64,000 nt of DNA from Castor canadensis (Eukaryota > Chordata > Mammalia > Rodentia > Castoridae): the NCBI RefSeq assembly GCF_047511655.1, contig NC_133386.1, forward strand, positions 126,289,866 to 126,353,865, written 5' to 3'. Below are positions 13,030 to 24,640 of the stretch, one piece after another. A program made the position numbers and the translations under genes. Numbering within the stretch: position 1 is the first letter of the stretch; each line of letters starts with the position of its first letter. The notes beneath the pieces are model-generated. The model was given only the letters and a program-made list of their open reading frames with translations. It did no database searches and was not told the DNA's origin.

Positions 13030-13312
13030 TTGTTTTAATTTTTATTTCCCTAGTGACAAATTATGATGAGCATTTTTCAAATGCTTATTTGTCATTTGTT
13101 TATCTTCTTTAGCATGGTAGAGGCCCAAAACTTTTGCCCATTTTAATAGAGTTGTTTATTTAAAAATTACTGAGTTTTAAAAGATTTTTTTCACACAAGC
13201 TCTTATTTGCATACAAGTACAATATTTTGAAAATATTCTTTCAGGTCTCTCCTTTGTCTTTTCATTCTCTTAACAGTAATTTTATTGAGCAAAATTCACA
13301 ACTTATTAAAGT
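13030..13312 (-). repeat. old LINE-1 (L1M) fragment
   Basis: Plus-strand landmarks of reverse-oriented L1M are AACTTTTGCCCATTTTAATA and GAGTTGTTTATTTA, then a CAAATATTTTCTCCC-like decayed block and TTGTCTTTTCATTCTCTTAA. It ends exactly where the next element's 5' end starts. Confidence 0.65.
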
Positions 13313-14900
13313 TCAAGAGGCAGAGCAAGATGGTAGCTGAGTAAGTTCCTCTGGTGGTCATCTCCCTACAGACATACCAAGTTAAACACTGAGTCAGTTC
13401 AATCATCTGACTATTTCAACAAGACCTGAGGGAATCAGGTGAGTGATCACAGTGCTTGCTTTTAGTATACAAAACAAAACAAACAAACAAACAAAAATCC
13501 TGAGGAATTCAAGAAGAAAGTTTCTTACTTCATTCTTCTATTCTTAGTAGACCAGCCCAGAGAGATATGACTCCTTCCTGGGAAAGAGTGAGAATTAAGT
13601 CCAGGCTATAGACTTCAAACCCTGTATCAGACCTGCTATAGTGAAACCCAGTACTATACAGAGCCCCAAGACCTCTACTGCCAAGGTCACATCTGCTGGT
13701 GGAGATGCTGGAACTGCCTTAGGTCAGAAAACTGACTACATATTGCCCCTACTCCATCCTTAAATGGCAGGGCTGGGGGCAAAATGCTACTTGCTTGGGA
13801 GCAAGTAAGAAAAACTAGCATGTGGCTTTGTCTCAGAGCCTAGTGCCAGGCCCTCCCAGAGAGACCCAGAATCTGTTAGGGTCCTAGATTCAGGTCACAG
13901 TTACACTGAATCTATAGAGGGGATGGAATCAGAAACAGACCAGTGCACTAGTGGGACCAACCGGACTTTCAGCCAGCATATTTCAAGCCTTGAAAGGATC
14001 TTGGGAATGTACCTACTCTCCATCTAAGACTAAGCATATACCGGTGTCTGTGAGACTTAGGGAAGAGCTAGCTTAGAGTAAGCCTTGGTTACCATGGAAT
14101 TGTCTCTACCACCTGTTCCCCCAACCTCAAGTAATGTAGCTATTGCCAGGTCAATGCTTGCAAATGAAGCTCTAGAGCTGGCATATCACCAATAATAGAA
14201 CTGTGCCCCAGAAAAATAGAGTAAATACTCATTCCAATCTGCTTCACTGCCAGTTGTGGTGTAAGCCTCAGTGCACCCAGGAGACTGTGCACAACCCAAC
14301 TTAGTGTCAGCCAAGGTGGCCAAGGAACTGCCTTCACCACTAGTACCCCAGTTTGGGTCAGTAAAGTGTGGCATAAGACCCTGTCCACTGGAGGGTGGAG
14401 CTGAAATTTGATGCCAAGCTGGCTAAACCTAACACTGGGCAGATCCTAATGTCCTCCATACCTATGCCTGCCTGTAGGCAGAGCCTTTGGAACAGTTTCA
14501 GTGTCAGGGTACCACAGGTGGCCCCCATCTTTTGGATTTCTATTCCAACTCACATCACCTGTGGCAGGTTGCAGTTGTCTTAGGCCATGCTTTTACCTCA
14601 GCAATAGGTGTCTCATAGCTCTGTGGACTTTGGTTTTACCCTAGAGCTGAATTGGTCTTGGTGGGCTATAGACTCAGGTTGTGATGTCCCTTGAAGGATT
14701 TGGTGGCCACAGGTATAACACAGGAGCCTGAGGCTGCTCCATCCATGGTGGCTCTGACCAGAACTGGAAAGAATCTGGCAGTGCCTGATCTTTGTCCTTT
14801 CAGGCTGAGTTTTTGTTTGTATATTAATTTTTGTGCATTAATTTGCTTCATTTTATTAGTGTGTGTTTATTATTCATTTTTTGCTACACTGGTAATTTTT
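13313..14900 (+). repeat. orphan LINE-1 5' UTR (older subfamily)
   Basis: Starts with GCAAGATGGTAGCTGAGTAA at 13326, a degraded form of the YY1-type AAGATGGC motif at LINE-1 5' ends. It is followed by GGTCATCTCCCTACAGACAT and AATCAGGTGAGTGATCACAG, both typical of older L1 5' UTRs. It is GC-richer than its surroundings. The ORFs do not follow, so the element is 3'-truncated. Two 60-80 codon antisense frames at 14140-14388 are by-products of the GC-rich UTR. Right edge approximate. Confidence 0.7.
13471..13496. repeat. (AAAC)n short tandem repeat
   Basis: AAAACAAAACAAACAAACAA followed by ACAAAA, inside the LINE-1 5' UTR. Confidence 0.9.
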
Positions 14901-14996
14901 TATTTTTGTTTGAAGTCATATTTCTTGTGTCAGGTAATAGGAAATGAGGCAAATATATCTTTATTGTGAATATTTGAGTTAAACTGATAATATTCT

Positions 14997-15616
14997 TGGC
15001 TACTAGATACTACCTGCCCCATCTTCTCTGGGCAGTTTCACCTGTGCAGCTCAGCTTGTACTCTTTATTGCTGCTCTGTAACCAGGGCAACTTTTTCCCT
15101 GCCACTGCTATTTCTTCTTAGCAAAGGTGGGGAATGCTACTGGAAAGAAAGTCTTTAATAGGTTCTGATGTTATAATATAGTGGGGGAGGAGCAGCAAGG
15201 AACATGTCTCCCAATTGCTCATAAAGTTCATTGACTAGCTTGCTTATATAGCCAGAAGAAGGAGGGGACAAAGGTTTTTGCACCAGTCATAACAGTTGCC
15301 TTGTGTTTGTACCAATCATGGTACTGTCAATTGTGCAAATGCAGGATTGTGTTTGCAACAATCACAGGTCTTATGTTGGGTTGAAGCGCTTCCCCTCTGG
15401 CCTGGGTGGAAGTGGCAGCTGGCCTTCAGTTGAGTCAAAGTTCAATATAAGCTACTTGTTGATGCAGTGCCTTCTGGAGCTGAAGTCATGCTTTTGGTAT
15501 TGGCATAAGGATAGCCCAGCCGGCTTGTTGACAATTTTTTGCTTAAGGCAACCAGGGTCTTGAAGCAGTGTCTACCAGCTGTCAGGCAGAGAGTTACATT
15601 TCTCCAGTCCCCAACA
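14997..15616 (-). repeat. probable solo LTR (class II ERV-like), minus orientation
   Basis: Read on the minus strand it begins TGTTGGGGACTGGAGAAATG, like many class II rodent LTRs. It has a TATA box (GCTATATAAGCAAG, complementing about 15238-15251) and a polyadenylation signal (AGCAGCAATAAAGAGTAC, complementing about 15056-15073), in the right order and spacing for U3-R-U5. The U5 end is put at the TG of 14997 on weak grounds, and I could not find a convincing 6-bp target duplication. No internal viral genes are present. Confidence 0.65.
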
Positions 15617-16078
15617 TCTCAGTACATTTAAAGTAAAAATATAAACTTTCAAAAGTGTGCCCACAACAAAGGATTTAAGTAATAGTATTTTAACAGTATT
15701 TCACAATGATCTAGCAATGCCTAAATTCTGTCCCAGTGTCCCAGGGAGAAGTGGGTCCTTACCATCATTTTACTGCCATGTATTTTGAGGTACAAAATTT
15801 AAAACAATATTCCACATTAAGTGTGAAGAATGTACAATCCTATTTAGTAGCACTGTCATTTTTTTTAATATTTCAAATAGACTATGACTAAACTCTTTAG
15901 TGTCTCATGCAAGATGTCAAAAATTCTAATTATATAGCTATACACAGGATAAGTATACATTCTTTGTTTTTCCCAATCTTTATGCTTGTACATTGACACC
16001 AATCAAATATGTCTCTTAACCTTTAGTGAGGGCTTTGCCTTGATTATCAGGGAACAACATATACAAGTTGGCCATCAA
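15617..16078. other. unassigned non-coding DNA
   Basis: No gene or repeat recognised between the LTR and the L1 array. Confidence 0.45.
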
Positions 16079-16093
16079 CAGGCACCTTTCTTT
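16079..16093. repeat. candidate left target-site duplication of the L1 array
   Basis: CAGGCACCTTTCTTT. It matches 13 of 15 positions of CAGGCACTATTCTTT at 17248-17262. Part of the right copy (CAGGCAC) also resembles the L1 consensus at that point, so the true duplication may be shorter. Confidence 0.5.
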
Positions 16094-16226
16094 TTTTTTT
16101 TTAATTTTTTTTTATTCTTATGTGCATACAATGTTTGGGTCATTTCTCCCCCCTTCTCCCACCCCCTCCCTTACCCCCCCTTCACTTTCTCTCCCCCCCT
16201 ACTCCCTCACAACCCGTCAGAAACAA
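16094..16226 (-). repeat. LINE-1 3' end, copy a of a triple array
   Basis: Poly(T), then TATGTGCATACAATGTTTGG, GTCATTTCTCCCCCCTTC and a C-rich tract, ending at GTCAGAAACAAT. It is the reverse complement of the last ~130 bp of the 3' UTR of the L1 at 28.9-36 kb. Confidence 0.9.
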
Positions 16227-16248
16227 TTTTTTTTTTAGTATTAATGTC

Positions 16249-16529
16249 TTTTTTTAATTATTCATATGCACATACAATGCTTGGGTCATTTCTCCCCCCT
16301 GCCCCCACCCGCTCCCTTACCACCCACTTCACCCCCTCCTTCTCCCCCCAACCCCCTCGATACCCGGCAGAAACTATTTTGCCCTTATCTCTAATTTTGT
16401 AGAAGAGAGAGTATAAGCAATAATAGGAAGGACCAAGGGTTTTTGCTAGTTGAGATAAGGGTAGCTATATAGGAAGTTGACTCACATTGATTTCCTATGC
16501 ATGTGTGTTAACTTCTAAGTTAATTCTTC
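16249..16529 (-). repeat. LINE-1 3' end, copy b of a triple array
   Basis: Restarts with poly(T) and TTCATATGCACATACAATGC, the C-rich tract, CAGAAACTATTTTGCCCTTA, and continues to AACTTCTAAGTTAATTCTT. This is about 280 bp of the same 3' UTR. A 12-bp non-L1 linker (AGTATTAATGTC) separates it from copy a. Confidence 0.9.
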
Positions 16530-16530
16530 T

Positions 16531-17247
16531 TCTTTTTTTTATTCATATGTGCATACAATGTTTGGGTCATTTCTCCTCCCTCCCTTACCACCCATTCTGC
16601 CCCCTCCTCCCCCCCACCTCCTCAATACCCAGCAGAAACTATTTTGCCCTTATCTCTAATGTTGTTGAAGAGAGAGTATAAGCAATAATAGGAAGGAACA
16701 AGGGTTTTTGCTGGTTGAGATAAGGATAGCCATAGAGGGAGTTGACTCACATTGATTTCCTGTGCATGTGTGTTACCTTCTAGGTTAATTCTTTTGAATT
16801 AACTTTTTCTCTAGTTCCTGGTCCCCTTCTCCTATTGGCCTCAGTTGCTTTAAGTATCTGCTTTAGTTTCTCTGTATTGAGGGCAACAAATGCTATCTAG
16901 TTTTTTTTAGGTGTCTTACCTATCCTCATACCTCCCTTGTGTGCTCTTGCCTTATCATGTGCTCAAAGTCCATTCCTTTTGTTGTGTTTGCCCTTGATCT
17001 AATGTCCACATATGAGGGAGAACATACGATTTTTGGTCTTTTGGGCCAGGCTAACCTCACTCAGAATGATGCTCTCCAATTCCATCCATTTACCAGTGAA
17101 TGATAACATTTTGTTCTTCTTCATGGCTGCATAAAATTCCATTGTGTATAAATACTACATTTTCTTGATCCATTCATCAGTAGTGGGGCATCTTAGCTGT
17201 TTCCATAACTTGGCTATTGTGAATAGTGTCGCAATAAACATGGGTGT
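16531..17247 (-). repeat. LINE-1 3' end, copy c of a triple array (3' UTR plus ORF2 C-terminus)
   Basis: Starts again at poly(T) with TTCATATGTGCATACAATG, spans the whole 3' UTR and enters the ORF2 C-terminal region. On the minus strand this corresponds to the MWYLYTMEFYAAMKKNE-like segment of the main L1. It is cut at CAATAAACATGGGTG next to the right candidate duplication. 5'-truncated. Confidence 0.92.
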
Positions 17248-17262
17248 CAGGCACTATTCTTT

Positions 17263-17394
17263 AAAATAATGTTACCTAATGGAGGAGACAGGTTGACTAA
17301 AGAATAAACTTCTTCAAAGTTATTTTATCAGGCTTTTATATGTTTACAATTGTTCAGTACAACTGTGGCGTGGAGTAGATGGAGAGAATTGGTA
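17263..17394. other. unassigned non-coding DNA
   Basis: Nothing recognised. Confidence 0.4.
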
Positions 17395-17545
17395 CTAGGT
17401 GAGAATAGTGAGGCAATCAGGGAATAGATCTTGGAGGCTCTTAAAAGGCATAATGCAGTGTCTGGACTTTACTATAATGATAATGGTCACCTATTTGAAG
17501 AATTTTAAAAAAGACACTCTAACATTTGAAATGTCTTTAACTTTA
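17395..17545 (+). repeat. ancient mammalian interspersed repeat, family not named
   Basis: TAGATCTTGGAGGCTCTTAA, then GTCTGGACTTTACTATAATG and GAATTTTAAAAAAGACACTC resemble a recurrent mammalian repeat with a conserved 'terminal region - TTTGGACTTTATCC - AGGGTTTTAAGCAGGGGAGTG' order. I recognise the pattern but cannot name the family with confidence. Confidence 0.35.
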
Positions 17546-18837
17546 TTAAACCAGGCCAACCCTGCATGCAACATGATCAAATAGAAACATCATGCAGGAA
17601 TTGAACCAGATCATAGCAGCTGGATTTGTCTGTACTGGTTTTGTACACCATGTCTATTTCAGATGAGTTGTAAGGTACATAGTCATGATCCATGTTATTT
17701 TTTAGGATAGTGAATTTGCTTGAAATATGTTGCTGTAAATAAAAATGTGAATATGATAGTGCTTTATTTAAGGAAAAATGTGGTATAGTCTTCCTATGAT
17801 AATTTATCATTATCTAATTAAAACCAGGATTTGATTATTACTTAAAATAAAAAAATAGAAAGAAACTTATTCACACAAGGTGATGGAATGTGTGTGCTCA
17901 GCTGAAAAGTGTAGATTTTCTCATCTTCTGCTACATCTCAGGTTCACAGTTATAAATCCAAGACCTGGGCTGACAACTCTGCGAACTAGCCCCACAGTAT
18001 AGGTGAAGGGTGACTATAACCTATAGGTATGAGTAGTTATTAAAATAGGACTTAGATATTCTATTTGACAGTATCTCCTTCCACTAGCATAAGTTTGAAA
18101 ATAGTTTAGAAATAAAAATCATAAACTGCTCCAAAGGGCATGGCACATAGATTACCATTTTCACCTTTTCTTTCTATGTAAAAGCTGTCTAAAAACTGAC
18201 AGAATTTAAGTGAATTATACAAGGTCATACATAGCTCTAATGCATGAACCACAAACAAATGGAATTTAGTTCTGTCTGGAATCAGATTTTGGTTCCAAGT
18301 TGAAAAAATTTTGGATAAAAAATAAGTTTTACTATTGTATCTGATTTCATATAACAACTTTGCAATTGTGCATGCATCAATCATTAAATTTTACTTTTAT
18401 TATTTATATAATGAACATAGCTATACTTATTTCTATGGCTTATATGAAACAATGTGCATAATGTATTTATTTTATATTCTCGAGACAGTAGGCACCTACG
18501 ATGTCTACTTTAAAAAAATTATTATTATTATTATTTAGAGTATGAATGTATAGATATAGATTTAAGATGGACTACCTGACATAAACAAGTATAAATCAGA
18601 ACGCTAGGGCTAAGGCAAGAGTGATTAGAAAGTGTTGAGGCCATACTGAGCAAACAAAGATCATTTGACAAGAGCAAGAAACCACAAATATAAGGAAAGA
18701 CATAGAAGGAAAAGTGATTGGGTGGGATCCCAAAGTAGAAAAAAATTAGTAGCCAAAGAAAAATAAAATGAGGTCCACGTGGAGGCAACTATGTTAGAAA
18801 TGAGCTGTTTGTACCATAATTTTGCTGTATGGTAGTA
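17546..18837. other. unassigned non-coding DNA with a short (ATT)n at 18518-18535
   Basis: No gene seen. Several 60-90 codon frames on both strands have no recognisable composition or motif. Confidence 0.45.
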
Positions 18838-18845
18838 ATAGAGAC

Positions 18846-18910
18846 TTCCAGGGATATAGTTCAGTGTTGAACTCTGATTTTCTAATCCTCCAAAACTAAA
18901 TTAAAATTTT
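18846..18910 (+). repeat. degraded ID-like SINE
   Basis: CCAGGGATATAGTTCAGTGT resembles the ID A-box segment (GGGATGTAGCTCAGTGGTAG); CTAATCCTCC and an A-rich end follow. Very diverged. Confidence 0.4.
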
Positions 18911-19224
18911 CAGTAGCTACATTTGAATAGCGTTAGTGTAATATGCACACAAACGCACACACATATAATCCCACAGTTAAAATATTCAAAATAAAATAGC
19001 ATGTTTTCTTTAGTAAAATGAAAAATACTCATAGTATAATTTGCTTTACATATTATAATGTGAATTTCAGGAAGTGTAATAGAGTAAGGCAAACATGAAT
19101 ATCTTTTAATTAAATTTAATTAACTTAAAATTAAAATCTTAGTGTAAAAACATATGAAGAAAAATAAACCTCTTCTGTTTATTTTAAAAGAATGAAGTAA
19201 CCTAGTCAATGCTCACATCACTCG

Positions 19225-19355
19225 TGCAGTTCTTACTTTTAATTCAGAAATGAAGAAATGGAAATCTTGAAAAATCAAAAGATTTGCCTAATATTCCTGA
19301 GAGAAGTGAGCTGAATCAAGACTGGAATATTTCCAAAGTCCAGTGTTCTTTATAC
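19225..19355 (-). repeat. MIR SINE relic
   Basis: AGAAATGAAGAAATGGAAAT and AAAAGATTTGCCTAATATTC, ending in AAAGTCCAGTGTTCTTTATA, follow the MIR reverse-complement order (GATGAGGAAACTGAGG, CTTGCCCAAGGTC, AGTCCAGTGCTCTTT). Confidence 0.55.
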
Positions 19356-19689
19356 AAATTCTTAGTTTCTGATACACAAGCAGGCTAAATTAGCTGTCAG
19401 GATGCTTATATTTAGTTAATACACATTGTATGAATTTATTATGATTTTTTCATATTATGATTTTTTTCACAGTCATCTGGATTCTGAGAGTCCAGTGGGA
19501 GAGTATGAGTTTATGGCAGGTAGCTGTTATCTTTTATAGTGGACAGTTCTGGTTAAAAAATGGCCATGTTTTATTAAGTGAATTCTTCAAACATAGATTA
19601 TCACTTGTTTGTGTATCAGTATCAATCTAATATTATTTTGTGAGGAAAACATGCCTTTAGAGACTGGCATAGAAAGACATAGAGAATTC

Positions 19690-19815
19690 CAATTCTTAAG
19701 TCAGGAATAATTGGGTTCACATTTCACCTCTGCTACCCTTGTGACTGGGTGGACCACGTGAACTGTTTTCATTGTTATATCCCATTATCTGTAAAATGGA
19801 AGACACTATTTTTTT
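19690..19815 (+). repeat. MIR SINE relic
   Basis: GGGTTCACATTTCACCTCTG, TACCCTTGTGACTGGGTGGA and CCATTATCTGTAAAATGGAA follow the MIR core order. Confidence 0.7.
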
Positions 19816-21589
19816 TAAGGAAACTTTAGAACTTTAATTTGAAGAATATATTTAAAATGTCTAGGAGAATTTATAGTTCTACCTAAGCCACAAATTAGCT
19901 TTATGTATACGGATCCTTCCTATCTATAGGATATTTGTATTTTTACATGGATGAGAAAAATAATTTTCTAAATTTTAATAAAACACAAATTCTGGTACAC
20001 GCTTCATTGTTCTAAAGCATTCTGTCAACGCAAATTATGTGTTTGTCAGCTTTGCTCAAAAATGTATAACCCTCAAATTTTAGGGGTATATATTGACAGA
20101 GATTTAATTATCTCTTGTTACACATATCAGTGGTGACTATTCCAGGTTCTATCTTTAGAAAGATAGATACTATGTCTCCATTATGTGTGTTTCCTCAGTC
20201 AGACACTTGGGCTAGTAGAGAAACCATCATAAGGGATATACCTGTTTTCATGCTATTGGGAGTGCTAATTAGGCAAAATATTCAAAGTGTAAATGTGTTC
20301 AGTGACTCAGAAATTCTAACTTTCACTTGTTATGATTTGCCAAAATGTTTTATGCTTAAACTAAGGCAGTTTACCATCACTAAATTGCATTTTAAAGTTA
20401 TGCCCTTGGATTTTATTGAAAGTCACCATCAGAATGAATAACATGAATGTGGTATCTCAGGAACAATAACCAGGTTATTGCAGATATTCCATCAATTCAA
20501 TTCTTTCTATAAAGTCATATATAAGATCTCTATTGGAATTCAGTCACAAAAAGGGTGTTATTTCTTTGACTAATGGAGGTATTTACCCTCTGATTCACTA
20601 TTTTGCTTTGGCTATGAGGAAGCTCAGAACAAGTTTGAAGGTCAGTTGCTGAAATTGTGGGATCATTATAGTTAGCTCTTCTTGATATTTTCTTCTGTTT
20701 TGCCTATTATTTCTACTTATGTATACATTTTATATACATGTACATATTCGTTCATATAGGCTATATATACACATATATAAAAATGCATAAACATATAATG
20801 TGCATGTGAAGTTTTACCAGCATAAATTTTCCATGTCTTCCAATAATTGGTTGATTTTTTGAGACTGTCATATATTCATGACATGTTTTCCCCCTTGCGG
20901 AGTTGACCTTATATGTAATAAAGACAAAACATCCTTTCCTTCTACTCTTTTTTTTTTAAAGGTTATTATTCTCAATTTGATCGGTGTCATTAGATATTTC
21001 CAAATGAAAGGCTATTATGCAATCTCTTTAGGGAAACTGTTAATAGCTATTAAAATAGAAGCTATTAAGAACTATAAATCATGTTCATGATAACTCCAAT
21101 GGCTATGCCTTTCATTTGGGGCCTCAAATAATTAAGTCACTTACTTCAAGTTATGAATTGATAAAAAGTGAAAAAAAAAGCGGGTCAGTAGTATTGAAGA
21201 GTTTGTATGAGAGGAAGAGTGGGAAAAAAAACATTAATTTTGGACACAGCCAAACCTTGTTTGGAAGGCAAGTTCTATTAGCTGTAAGAGGGGTGAATTG
21301 CATTTGTCTGCCTTTATAATTTTTAGATTGCTTTTATAATCTCTGCAAATTTCAAATTCCTCTACTTTTAATCTTTTTACTGCTATGTTGCATGCAAATA
21401 TTATAGTGCATAAATCTTAAGTATAAAGACATGTGAATGTTTACATATCTCTATTCAATTAACCCCAAGCTGGGCTAAGTGTTAATATTTGCATCATCTG
21501 GGTGTTATTCAGTCAGTATACCTTCTCTGCCTATCCAGAAGAAAACACTGATCTGAATTAACACAGTTAATGTTTGTGTATTACAATAG
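19816..21589. other. unassigned non-coding DNA
   Basis: No gene or family recognised. A 108-codon frame at 20115-20441 starts with ATG, but it shows no domain, has a mixed composition and no supporting splice or promoter signals. I treat it as chance. Confidence 0.45.
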
Positions 21590-24535
21590 ATGCATCATTA
21601 TGTCTGTCTTCTTTCATTTAACATTTTATTTGTGAAGTTTATACATTTCATTAAGGATACAGTAGATAATTTTTTGATATGGATTATTCCATCATGATAC
21701 CATGTTTAGCTATTGAAGGTCATTTAGGGTGTATGTTTCCATTTTGCAGTGTTTATGAATAAACTAACTCTGAGTGTTTTTGGTATGTCATGTTTTTGTT
21801 GATGGTGGATGTAATCTCACTTCCCCCCAATGTATTCTTAAGGCTTAGTAGTATTGCAGCATGTGGTAGGAATATGCTAAGCTTGAATGGGTTCTGTGAG
21901 ACAGTTTTCCAAAAATAGTTGTAACAATGTGCAATCCATCAACAATGGATGATAGTTCCATTTGCTTCCTGTTTGCCCACACTTGGTAATGGTGACTTCT
22001 TTATTAGTAAAGCCATGATAAAAGTGCTGCATTCCTATCTCATTTTAGTTTTAATTTGCATTTCCTGAAGGCCAATGTCATATATATTTTCATATAATAA
22101 CCTCTAGATAGCTTCTTTTAGGAAAGACTTCATTGTCCAAAAATTTCATTAAGTTATTTATCTTCTTTTAATTGATGTTCACTAATTACATGCATGTTAT
22201 TGTTTTGTTCTCTGCATTGATATTATCCTCTCTAAGCTCTTGGCTTTACTTTTCATGTACTAATTGATGCTGATGGTAAATAGATGCTGTTAGTTGTAAT
22301 AAAAGGCCCTATGATATTTTTGTATATATTTATTAAATTTCAGGTACTATTTCCAAAATTAATGCATAGTAAAGGTATTATCTGAGTAACAGGTCAGTAG
22401 TATTTTGTTTGTTTAATTTTCCTAGAAGTTTTGTGTTCTCCTTGTACATTCATATGAATGATCCATGTCAATTTTATGTATGTTATTTCAGTTGGAGGCC
22501 ATGGTTTATAGTTTTCATTATGAATATATTCAACTTTTCCTAGACATTGGTTACAAACACCATTGAATACCCCACCAAATTATAGTGGCTTCTGAATAAA
22601 TCAAATGAAGGCTTAATTATGAGTGCTGTTGAATTCTCTTAACTGGATCATTTTTCAATTTTTGTTCCAATACTCAACTGACTTCATTATTGTAATTTTA
22701 TACTCTAACTTAAAATTTGATACTTTAAGCCAAATTTATTAATTTATAGAGATAGAGAGTGTAGGCCACTCCCAGTCATTTTACATTTCGTTTAAACTTT
22801 AAATTCAGCTTGTTGGTTTTCATAATACAAGCTGAGATTTTCATTTGATTGAAATTGCAAAAAAACTCCATATAAGCTTATGGAAAATTGATATTTTTCA
22901 CAATAAAAATACCTCTTCATTTGTTTATTCTTCTTTAATAGAGCTGAACTATATATCTGAGAACTTTCAGTATAGTGGCCTTGAAATTATTTTATTAAAT
23001 TAATCACTTAGTCTTCAGTGTTTTGTAGTGCTAGTGTAGAGATATTTCAAATTTTTCTTTCCTATTTGCTTACTTCAATATTAAAACAGTTTAACACAGT
23101 GTTATGATTTTTACATTGATCACATAACTAACAGCTTAATTACATAGCTTTTATACATATACTTAGCATGCAAAATCAACTTATCTATTAATAATGTTAA
23201 ATTTATCTTTTTATCCAATGTCTATCAGGACTTGCTAAGCTCTTTAACTCAGTATTCAATAAAGGATGTTTTCATCAACATCCTTTTCCTTGTGCCTGAT
23301 CTGGAAAGAATTGCTTCACATCAGCACTAGATATGATATTAATAATATTTTTGATAATTTTTAAATAAAATATTTCTTTCAATAATAGTTATGCTGATGG
23401 TTTTATTGTCCATTATTGACTATATGAAATATGTTTTTCTGTATTCTGAAGATGACCCTATGGTTTATATCCTTATTCTGCAACTGTGATGAATATTACT
23501 TTGAGTTTTGAGTATTGAATCCACTTTGCATCTGGAAATAAATGTCATATTTCATAATGTATTATTCTTTTAAAACACTGGTTTTGGTTTGCTAATGTTT
23601 TGTTTAAGATATTTGTGTCCATTCTTGTTTGAGAGATTGGTCTACAATTTTCTATTATTTCAATGTAAATGTAAAAATTTGAAAATAAGAGTTATGAGTA
23701 TTGCTTTATGTGATGAGTTGAAAGTTATGTGTTCTTTGCTGTTCATTGAAAGAATTTATATACAATTGGCTTTATTTACTAATTAAATATTTAGAAGGTT
23801 TCTAGAGGGAATGCATATGGACCAGAACCTGTATTCCAGCAAGCATTAATTATGGATTCACATTCTTTAGCAGTCCTCATTAAGAATCTCTACATTATCT
23901 ATATCCTCTGTGACAGTTTTGGTAAGCTATACTTTTCACTAACTTTTCAATTTATTTAATACAACAAATATATTCAAACAGGTTTCTTATATACGTATTT
24001 TCATTTGTTTGTCAAACGTTATATGTTCTTCTCAACCTGAATAGTAGGTATTCATTAAATGTATAACTCACTGTAAATACAAAATTGTTTTCATAGATTT
24101 TTCTTTACTGGACTTCTTTCTCATTGATTACTGCTACTTTTGTTTACTCTTATACACACATACATGCACACATATACAATTTGACATCATTATTTGTTTT
24201 CAGATATTAATGCCTAGATAATTAATTTCTAGTCTTTCTCTTTTCTATATTTATTATAATCCATATATTTCTAATCACTGCTTTTGCATTATTAATAGAT
24301 GCTTTTACTATCTTAAATTGTATGCAATATTACTATCAATTTAGTTTAAATTATGTTCTAATTTCTATTGTGAGGTTTCATTTAATCATTATGTAATTTA
24401 AAATTGGGTACTTGAATTTCCAAATGTGTAGAGATTTTTCTACTTACCTTTTTATCTATGGTTAGAAAACTTTTTTCTGAATTCAACCCTTTAAAAATTT
24501 CTTAGGCATTCTTAATATCATGCCACATTTTTTAT

Positions 24536-24640
24536 TTTATTTTAATGTTTTTTTGAGAAAATTTTTGCTATTTTGCTCAGGTTGGTCTTGAACTATCAGA
24601 TGTGAAATCAAGTGTAATTTTCAATATATCAACCAGTGCA
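24536..24640 (-). repeat. degraded B1 SINE
   Basis: TTTTTTTGAGAAAATTTTTG, then GCTATTTTGCTCAGGTTGGT and CTTGAACTATCAGATGTG are the reverse complement of the B1 body (...TATGTAGCCCAGGCTGGCCTTGAACTC). Confidence 0.7.

Noticed and set aside
15986-16402. 138-codon frame with many prolines
   Set aside because: Runs through the C-rich reversed LINE-1 3' UTR tracts and poly(T); low-complexity translation, not a gene.
20115-20441. 108-codon frame starting MLHISVVTIPGS
   Set aside because: No domain or conserved motif visible and no surrounding gene signals; consistent with chance in 64 kb.
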